Assembly (NCBI GenBank): GCA_946630645.1
Contig: CAMOZD010000027.1
Coordinates: forward strand, 1-9,468
From: an uncultured Lachnospiraceae bacterium
Lineage (GTDB): Bacteria > Bacillota > Clostridia > Lachnospirales > Lachnospiraceae
Direction: 5' to 3'
DNA length: 9,468 nt
Of this stretch, positions 4,796 through 9,468 are shown piece after piece; positions within the stretch are counted from its first letter, which is position 1, and each line of letters opens with the position of its first letter. Made by a program: the position numbers and the translations under genes. The notes beneath the pieces were generated by a model that was not told the DNA's origin, did no database searches, and was given only the letters and a program-made list of their open reading frames with translations.

Positions 4796-6220
4796 ATGGG
4801 TAATACAAGAATGGGTGCCAGAGAGAGGATTGACTATCTTCTTGATGACCACAGTTTTGTGGAACTGGCCGGTTATGTATCAGCCAGAAACACGGATTAT
4901 AATCTGGGAGCCAAGAAGGTTAAAGGTGATGGTGTTATTACCGGCTACGGTGTTCTTAATGACCGGATGGTCTATGTCTATAGCCAGGATGCTGCCGCTC
5001 TTGGTGGATCAGTGGGGGAAATGCATGCGAAAAAGATTGCGTCTCTCTATGACCTGGCTATGAAAACCGGGGCTCCGGTGATCGGCCTTTTAGACTGCGC
5101 CGGGCTGAGGCTGCAGGAGGCGACAGATGCGCTTCACGCCTTTGGAACCATATTTAATAAGCAGGCCCAGGCCTCAGGAAAGATTCCCCAGATTGCCGCG
5201 ATTTTCGGTATGTGCGGCGGTGGAAGCTCCGTCATGAGTTCTTTGGCTGATTTTACCTTGATGGAGAGGGACCATGGTTGTCTCTTTATCAACAGTCCCA
5301 ATACTTTTGCCGGGAATACAGAGGAGAAATTAAACACAGCCTCTGCTGATTATCAGGCCGCAAAAACAGAAAATGTGGACCTGGTCTGTGATTCTGAGGA
5401 GGAGCTTCTGGCGGCAGTGAAGCAGCTGGTGGATTTCCTGCCTTCCGATTACCAGGAAGAAGATGCTGCTCCTGGTTATGATGATGACCTTAACAGGATT
5501 ATTCCCGAACTGAACGATTGTGAATACGATGCAAAATATCTGCTTTCTTCTATTTCAGATGAAAGAGTTTTTCTGGAACTGAAAAAAGACTTTGCGCCTG
5601 ATATGGTGACAGGCTTTATCTGCCTTGACGGTGAGTCCGTGGGTGTGGTTGCCAACCAGCCTGTGGATGGAGAGAGCAGACTTTCCTATAAAGGCCTGAG
5701 AAAGGCTACAAGATTTATCAGATTCTGTGATGCATTTTCCATCCCTCTTCTGACGGTGACCAACGTGGAAGGCCTCAGGGCAAATGTCCATGAGGAAAGA
5801 AGGCAGGCGGAGGCTCTGGCGGCCTTCACGGCTACCCTGGCCCAGTGCACTGTGGCCAGAATCAATCTGATCGCCGGTGCCGCCTATGGTACAGGTGCGG
5901 TTGTGATGAATTCCAAGGCCATAGGCGCCGATTTTGTTCTTGCCTGGCCGGATGCCAGGATCGGTATGATGGATGCGGCCCAGGCAGTCAGGATCATGTA
6001 TGGAGATGACCTTGATGGTCAGGAAGACCAGGCAGCCTTCCTTGCCGAGAAGACCGCAGAGTATGAGGACCTGCAGAGCAGTGCCCTTGCCGCTGCCCGC
6101 AGAGGCTATGTGGATGATATCATTGAGCCTGACGCTACAAGGAAGCGTCTGATTGCCGCCTATGATATGCTTTACGGCAAGACGGAACAGAAGGTGGCAA
6201 AGAAGCATTCTGCCATATAA
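4796..6220 (+). CDS. Acyl-CoA carboxyltransferase-like subunit (12S/MmdA superfamily, divergent)
   Basis: Carboxyltransferase of the crotonase-fold family that passes CO2 between biotin and an acyl-CoA; relatives include MmdA, transcarboxylase 12S and PccB. The ATG at 4796 is chosen because GGAGGG lies 6 nt upstream and the protein then starts like the family (MGNTRMGARERIDYLLDDHSFVELA). It has 474 residues, shorter than the usual 510-525. N-terminal half: GGSVGEMHAKKI (70-81), DCAGLRLQEATDAL (100-113), MCGGGSS (139-145). C-terminal half: AGAAYGTGAVVMNSKAIGADFVLAWP (360-385, read in two parts). Two usual motifs are altered: SGGARIQEG is CAGLRLQEA, and PGFLPG is NVEGLRA. The substrate is therefore uncertain. 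It is the first gene of a biotin-dependent Na+ pump cluster, 16 bp before oadG. Confidence 0.85.
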   Translation: MGNTRMGARERIDYLLDDHSFVELAGYVSARNTDYNLGAKKVKGDGVITGYGVLNDRMVYVYSQDAAALGGSVGEMHAKKIASLYDLAMKTGAPVIGLLDCAGLRLQEATDALHAFGTIFNKQAQASGKIPQIAAIFGMCGGGSSVMSSLADFTLMERDHGCLFINSPNTFAGNTEEKLNTASADYQAAKTENVDLVCDSEEELLAAVKQLVDFLPSDYQEEDAAPGYDDDLNRIIPELNDCEYDAKYLLSSISDERVFLELKKDFAPDMVTGFICLDGESVGVVANQPVDGESRLSYKGLRKATRFIRFCDAFSIPLLTVTNVEGLRANVHEERRQAEALAAFTATLAQCTVARINLIAGAAYGTGAVVMNSKAIGADFVLAWPDARIGMMDAAQAVRIMYGDDLDGQEDQAAFLAEKTAEYEDLQSSALAAARRGYVDDIIEPDATRKRLIAAYDMLYGKTEQKVAKKHSAI

Positions 6221-6236
6221 ATAGAGAGGTGAGACC

Positions 6237-6644
6237 ATGAGTAGTAATATGATGACAGCGATGCTCAATACATTGATGGGCATGGGGACCGTCTTTCTGG
6301 TCTTGATTTTCATATCTCTGATTATCTCCCTGTTCGTCTATATACCTGGGTTGGAGCGTCGCTTGAAAAGACTGGGAAGAAGACTGGGGAGAATGTTCTC
6401 CAGAAAAGAAGCAGCCCAGGCGGACAGCAGCCGTGTGGCTCCCCAGAGGCCTAAGCTTAGCAGGGAAGAACTGTATGGAGACAGTGAGGACAGTGATGAG
6501 GAAGAAGTGGATGAAGGTGCACTGATTGCTGTAATTATGGCAGCCATCGTGGCTTCTGAAGGAGGAGCCGTCAGTGCTGACCAGCTGCGTGTCCGGTCCA
6601 TAAGACGAGTCGGCAGAAAGGCCGGAAGGACCAGGAGACGCTAA
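6237..6644 (+). CDS. OadG-family membrane subunit of Na+-pumping decarboxylase
   Basis: Small gamma/delta subunit that anchors the decarboxylase complex to the membrane and helps assemble the carboxyltransferase with the beta subunit. It has 135 residues, start ATG preceded by AGAGGTGAG. One membrane helix lies at about 16-36 (MGTVFLVLIFISLIISLFVY), then a basic stretch (40-57), a polar linker with an acidic cluster (GDSEDSDEEEVDE, 81-93), and the typical C-terminal block LIAVIMAAIVASEGG leading to VRSIRR (96-124). After that family ending the protein continues GRKAGRTRRR, and this tail is encoded by the first copy of a 56-bp tandem duplication that also holds the stop codon. The upstream carboxyltransferase ends 16 bp before; the biotin carrier starts 350 bp downstream. 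Confidence 0.87.
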   Translation: MSSNMMTAMLNTLMGMGTVFLVLIFISLIISLFVYIPGLERRLKRLGRRLGRMFSRKEAAQADSSRVAPQRPKLSREELYGDSEDSDEEEVDEGALIAVIMAAIVASEGGAVSADQLRVRSIRRVGRKAGRTRRR

Positions 6645-6716
6645 TCCGGGGGTCCATGACCAGTCCCGGCAGAAAGGCCGGAAGGGCCAGGAGACGCTAA
6701 TCCCGGGATTCATGAC
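6611..6716. repeat. 56-bp tandem duplication spanning the oadG stop codon
   Basis: Copy 1 at 6611-6666 and copy 2 at 6667-6716 both begin CGGCAGAAAGGCCGGAAG and agree at 46 of 50 aligned positions. Copy 1 encodes the last ten or so residues of OadG and its TAA; copy 2 carries the same codons and TAA but lies downstream, in another frame because 56 is not a multiple of three. Related GGCCGGAAG and CAGGACCAGG fragments recur up to about 6800, suggesting older decayed copies. Confidence 0.92.
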
Positions 6717-6976
6717 CGGAGGCCGGCCGGCAGGACCAGGGTCCGATGGATGATATAAGGATTGGAAAAGGTCCATGGCCGGAAGTGGCAGACAGGTTTT
6801 GACCCGGCGGATCAGCCGGAAAGCAATTGAGTAAAAGATTTGGAAATGAAAGGATAAGAAACATAGGACGGGCTTTCCCCGGAAATGTAAGAGAAGCATT
6901 CTGAAGGGACCTCATGAAGGAATTCTATGAAGGGTCTTCAAAAGAAAGCGGGGAAATGTGGTGACCAGGCCTGTCT
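6717..6976 (+). other. Gap between oadG and the biotin carrier gene, with 13-bp triple repeat
   Basis: Together with the second 56-bp copy, about 330 bp separate the two genes, unusually long inside an operon. No gene is supported. At 6902-6940 there are three adjacent 13-bp units, each starting TGAAGG: TGAAGGGACCTCA, TGAAGGAATTCTA and TGAAGGGTCTTCA; the third is itself a palindrome (TGAAG/CTTCA). No clear terminator or strong promoter was found, so read-through from oadG is likely. Confidence 0.6.
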
Positions 6977-6994
6977 GTGCAGGGAGGATATCTT

Positions 6995-7378
6995 ATGAAA
7001 AATTATAGAATTACCGTAAATGGCGTAGAGTATGAAGTTTCTGTGGAAGAGCTGGGCGAGGGAGCGGCTTTAAGTTCTGCTCCGGCGGCAGCTCCGGCAC
7101 CGGTGGCCAGCAAGGCGCCTGCAGCTAAAAAGCCTGGGGCTAAAAAGAGCAGCGGCAGTGAGGGAGCCATCAAGGTGAGCGCCCCCATGCCCGGCAAGAT
7201 CCTTTCCGTCAAGGTTTCCGAAGGCCAGTCCATCAACAAGGGTGATGTGGTCGTAGTGCTTGAAGCCATGAAGATGGAAAATGAGATTTATGCCAGCGAG
7301 GGCGGCGTGGTTGCCAGTGTCAATGTTTCTTCCGGAGATATGGTAGAAGGCGGAGATGTACTGGTTACCATTAATTAG
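6995..7378 (+). CDS. Biotin carboxyl carrier protein of the decarboxylase complex
   Basis: Carries biotin between the carboxyltransferases and the membrane beta subunit (role of MmdC, GcdC or transcarboxylase 1.3S). The ATG at 6995 has AGGGAGGA 6 nt upstream and gives 127 residues; a GTG at 6977 lies before the ribosome binding site and is rejected. Order of parts: short N-terminal segment [20 protein letters not shown] (1-20), flexible Ala/Pro/Lys linker (about 27-57), then the biotinyl domain starting [11 protein letters not shown]. The biotin lysine is Lys93 in EAMKMEN. A free carrier rather than a domain fused to OadA matches methylmalonyl-CoA and glutaconyl-CoA decarboxylases more than Klebsiella-type OadA. 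oadB follows after 39 bp. Confidence 0.95.
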   Translation: MKNYRITVNGVEYEVSVEELGEGAALSSAPAAAPAPVASKAPAAKKPGAKKSSGSEGAIKVSAPMPGKILSVKVSEGQSINKGDVVVVLEAMKMENEIYASEGGVVASVNVSSGDMVEGGDVLVTIN

Positions 7379-7417
7379 CAGGAGATAAGACAAGAAGAAA
7401 AAAATGGAGGAAATCCT

Positions 7418-8542
7418 ATGACTTATGTTGCAGAGACGTTAACTAACCTCGCAGCGCAGACCGGATTTGCATTTTTGAAACCGGGCAATTTTATCATGAT
7501 TCTGGTTGCCTTTGTCTTTCTTTATCTTGCGATCGCAAAGGGATATGAGCCATTGCTTTTAGTGCCGATCTCCTTTGGTATGCTGCTGGTGAATCTTTAC
7601 CCCGCCATCATGGAAGAGGGCGGATTATTACATTATTTTTATTTGCTGGATGAATGGTCTATCCTCCCGTCCCTCATATTCCTGGGAGTGGGAGCCATGA
7701 CCGACTTTGGTCCTTTGATTGCCAACCCGGCCAGCTTCCTTCTGGGAGCGGCGGCCCAGTTCGGTATTTACGGTGCCTATTTTATGGCTATTTTCATGGG
7801 CTTTACAGGAAAAGAGGCAGCGGCCGTCTCCATTATCGGTGGCGCTGACGGTCCTACATCCATCTTCCTGGCCGGCAAGCTGGGACAGACGGCTATCATG
7901 GGCCCCATCGCTGTGGCGGCCTACTCCTATATGTCCCTGGTGCCCATCATCCAGCCTCCGATCATGAAGTTTTTCACCACGGAGGAGGAGAGAAAGATTA
8001 AGATGGAGCAGCTCCGCCCCGTATCCAAGACCGAGAGAATCCTTTTCCCGATCGTGGTTACGACAGTAGTTTGTCTGGTGCTGCCCACCACAGCTCCCCT
8101 TGTTGGTATGCTGATGCTGGGTAACCTTTTCCGTGAGAGCGGTGTGGTTAAGCAGCTGACAGAGACAGCTTCCAATGCCTTGATGTATATCGTTGTCATC
8201 ATTTTGGGAACTTCCGTAGGAGCCACAACCAGCGCGGAGGCCTTCCTCAATGTGGCAACTATTAAGATTGTTGTCCTGGGTCTGATCGCCTTTTGTGTAG
8301 GAACAGCGGCAGGAGTAATCTTCGGTAAGATTATGTGCAAGGTTACCCACGGCAAAGTGAATCCGCTGATCGGCTCTGCCGGCGTATCCGCGGTACCTAT
8401 GGCTGCCCGCGTATCCCAGAAGGTGGGAGCGGAGGCAGATCCCAGCAATTTCCTGCTCATGCATGCCATGGGTCCCAATGTGGCCGGCGTTATCGGAACA
8501 GCCGTGGCAGCGGGAACCTTTATGGCTATCTTTGGCGTCTGA
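7418..8542 (+). CDS. Na+-translocating decarboxylase beta subunit (OadB/MmdB/GcdB family)
   Basis: Integral membrane subunit that decarboxylates carboxybiotin and drives Na+ out of the cell. It has 374 residues, ATG with GGAGG 7 nt upstream. Several hydrophobic segments span the length, beginning near residue 25 (FIMILVAFVFLYLAIA). The key residues of the Klebsiella OadB pump have clear equivalents: Asp144 in GGADGPTSIF (Asp203), and Asn315, Gly319, Ser324 and Arg331 within NPLIGSAGVSAVPMAARVSQ (Asn373, Gly377, Ser382, Arg389). The C-terminal GPNVAGVIGTAVAAG is also intact. All pump residues visible are kept, so activity is expected. The family does not reveal which acid is decarboxylated. 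Right after the stop is a 36-bp tandem repeat. Confidence 0.96.
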   Translation: MTYVAETLTNLAAQTGFAFLKPGNFIMILVAFVFLYLAIAKGYEPLLLVPISFGMLLVNLYPAIMEEGGLLHYFYLLDEWSILPSLIFLGVGAMTDFGPLIANPASFLLGAAAQFGIYGAYFMAIFMGFTGKEAAAVSIIGGADGPTSIFLAGKLGQTAIMGPIAVAAYSYMSLVPIIQPPIMKFFTTEEERKIKMEQLRPVSKTERILFPIVVTTVVCLVLPTTAPLVGMLMLGNLFRESGVVKQLTETASNALMYIVVIILGTSVGATTSAEAFLNVATIKIVVLGLIAFCVGTAAGVIFGKIMCKVTHGKVNPLIGSAGVSAVPMAARVSQKVGAEADPSNFLLMHAMGPNVAGVIGTAVAAGTFMAIFGV

Positions 8543-8560
8543 CCGCCGGATAGCCTGGAT

Positions 8561-8699
8561 GATAACAGGTTTAGAATAATCACCTGATCACTGAATGATA
8601 ACAGGTTTAGAATAATCACCTGATCACTGAATGATAAGAGGCTTAGAATAATCACTTGATTACCTGATTATTTCTATCCTGGAGTAATCATCTGATTAC
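8561..8699. repeat. 36-bp tandem repeat array after the beta-subunit gene
   Basis: Units start at 8561, 8597 and 8633, the first two identical (beginning GATAACAGGTTTAGAATAAT), the third slightly changed, and a decayed fourth runs to 8699. It starts 18 bp after the stop codon. The degenerate end contains two perfect inverted repeats: AATAATCA (8647-8654) with TGATTATT (8665-8672), and GTAATCA (8684-8690) with TGATTAC (8693-8699). In the frame of the upstream gene each unit has a TGA stop (after RIIT). On the minus strand it reads as a 12-residue hydrophobic repeat, taken as a shadow. Confidence 0.93.
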
Positions 8700-8822
8700 A
8701 GAGGATAAGTGCTGTCCCCCGGGACGGCAGCCGGAAACCGGCCTGGCCGGCCCGGCGACTCCCTTTAGAAATAAATGCGTATAGATTGATAACGGTGGAG
8801 TAGAGAAAGGAGATTTTTCCGA
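8700..8822 (+). other. GC-rich stem-loops and ribosome binding site before oadA
   Basis: After the repeats comes a short GC-rich stretch with GCCGG-AAA-CCGGC (8730-8742) and overlapping CCGG-rich complementary strings, without a following T-run, so not a clear terminator. AAGGAG at 8807-8812 is the ribosome binding site for the next gene. No strong promoter is seen; the gene is probably read from the upstream operon. Confidence 0.5.
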
Positions 8823-9468
8823 ATGGCTGATATAAAGAAACCGGTAAAAATAACTGAGACCGTTCTTCGTGATGCTCATCAGTCCCTGATTGCGACCAGG
8901 ATGACCACGGAGGAGATGCTGCCGATCATCGACAAGATGGACCAGGTAGGCTACAATGCGGTGGAGTGCTGGGGCGGTGCTACCTTTGACGCCTGTCTCC
9001 GTTTCCTGAAGGAAGACCCCTGGGTGCGGCTCAGAAAGCTGAGAGACGGCTTTAAAAATACCAAGCTTCAGATGCTTTTCCGTGGTCAGAACATTCTTGG
9101 CTACAAGCCCTACCCCGATGATGTGGTAGAGTATTTCGTGCAGAAATCCATAGCCAACGGCATTGATATTATCCGTATTTTTGACTGTTTGAATGACCTG
9201 AGAAACCTGCAGACTGCTGTGGATGCCACCAAAAAAGAGGGCGGACATGCCCAGGTGGCCCTGGCCTATACCCTGGGTGACGCCTACACCCTGGAATACT
9301 GGTCAGACACAGCCAGAAAGATCGAGGAAATGGGAGCCGATTCCCTCTGTATTAAAGATATGGCCGGACTTCTGGTGCCCTATGAGGCAGCCCGGCTGGT
9401 CAAGGCACTGAAGAGTTCTTCCAACATTCCGGTGGAAATGCATACCCACTATACCAGTGGTGTCGGCG
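8823..9468 (+). CDS. oadA: Pyruvate/oxaloacetate carboxyltransferase (OadA/PycB/5S type), 5' part
   Basis: Carboxyltransferase subunit that moves CO2 between oxaloacetate (or pyruvate) and biotin. The ATG at 8823 has AAGGAG 10 nt upstream; 215 codons are visible and the gene runs off the window. Family motifs are intact: ITETVLRDAHQSLIATRM (10-27) with metal-ligand Asp17, ECWGGATFDACLRFL (48-62), LFRGQNILGY (85-94), RIFDCLND (118-125), CIKDMAGLL (176-184) with Lys178 the equivalent of the carbamylated metal-ligand lysine, and HTHYTSG (207-213) with the two histidine ligands. The TIM-barrel is therefore expected to be active. Because a separate biotin carrier lies in the same cluster, this protein probably lacks a C-terminal biotin domain, as in transcarboxylase 5S, but that end is not visible. 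Confidence 0.95.
   Translation, partial: MADIKKPVKITETVLRDAHQSLIATRMTTEEMLPIIDKMDQVGYNAVECWGGATFDACLRFLKEDPWVRLRKLRDGFKNTKLQMLFRGQNILGYKPYPDDVVEYFVQKSIANGIDIIRIFDCLNDLRNLQTAVDATKKEGGHAQVALAYTLGDAYTLEYWSDTARKIEEMGADSLCIKDMAGLLVPYEAARLVKALKSSSNIPVEMHTHYTSGVG

Noticed and set aside
5555..6899. Long minus-strand frames opposite the carboxyltransferase, oadG and the following gap
   Set aside because: Mostly antisense to well-supported genes, with no recognisable domains; one crosses the repeats and intergenic DNA.
7628..8464. 278-codon minus-strand frame opposite the beta-subunit gene
   Set aside because: The plus strand holds a complete, motif-intact membrane protein with a strong ribosome binding site; the antisense product is Gly/His/Gln-rich and matches nothing.
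7927..8655. 242-codon minus-strand frame beginning with a 12-residue hydrophobic repeat
   Set aside because: The repeat is the 36-bp array read backwards, and the rest is antisense to the beta-subunit gene.

Overview
The window looks like a chromosomal stretch of a Gram-positive anaerobe of the Clostridia, most likely a Lachnospiraceae-type gut bacterium. The reasons are strong GGAGG-type ribosome binding sites, mid GC content with AT-rich intergenic DNA, an ScpA/ScpB pair, and a biotin-dependent sodium-pump decarboxylase cluster. The family assignment is inference; no rRNA or other marker gene is present.

Layout. Positions 1-1354 hold the 3' part of a glycogen branching enzyme gene (glgB). 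It is followed by scpA (1451-2191) and scpB (2389-3099), the two non-SMC condensin subunits, on the same strand. They are separated by a small terminator-like hairpin and about 160 bp that starts with an IS-end-like sequence. scpB ends inside a 30-bp tandem repeat array. A convergent minus-strand gene (3411-4052) encodes an orotate phosphoribosyltransferase-like protein and has its own branched terminator. A 740-bp AT-rich intergenic region (4053-4795) follows. It holds the divergent promoters, several perfect inverted repeats (two resembling Rex redox-repressor sites) and a long GC-rich leader.

The rest (4796-9468) is a five-gene plus-strand cluster: a 12S-type carboxyltransferase of divergent sequence, an OadG-like membrane subunit, a free-standing biotin carrier protein, the OadB/GcdB/MmdB-type sodium-translocating beta subunit, and the start of an OadA/5S-type pyruvate/oxaloacetate carboxyltransferase. 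Together they should move a carboxyl group between an acid or acyl-CoA and biotin on the carrier, and couple decarboxylation of carboxybiotin to Na+ export. Having both a CoA-type and a pyruvate/oxaloacetate-type carboxyltransferase beside one carrier and one pump resembles transcarboxylase (12S, 5S, 1.3S) combined with a Na+ pump.

The most unusual non-coding signal is that three genes (scpB, oadG and oadB) each end in, or are directly followed by, a different short tandem repeat (30, 56 and 36 bp). In two cases the repeat unit includes the stop codon.
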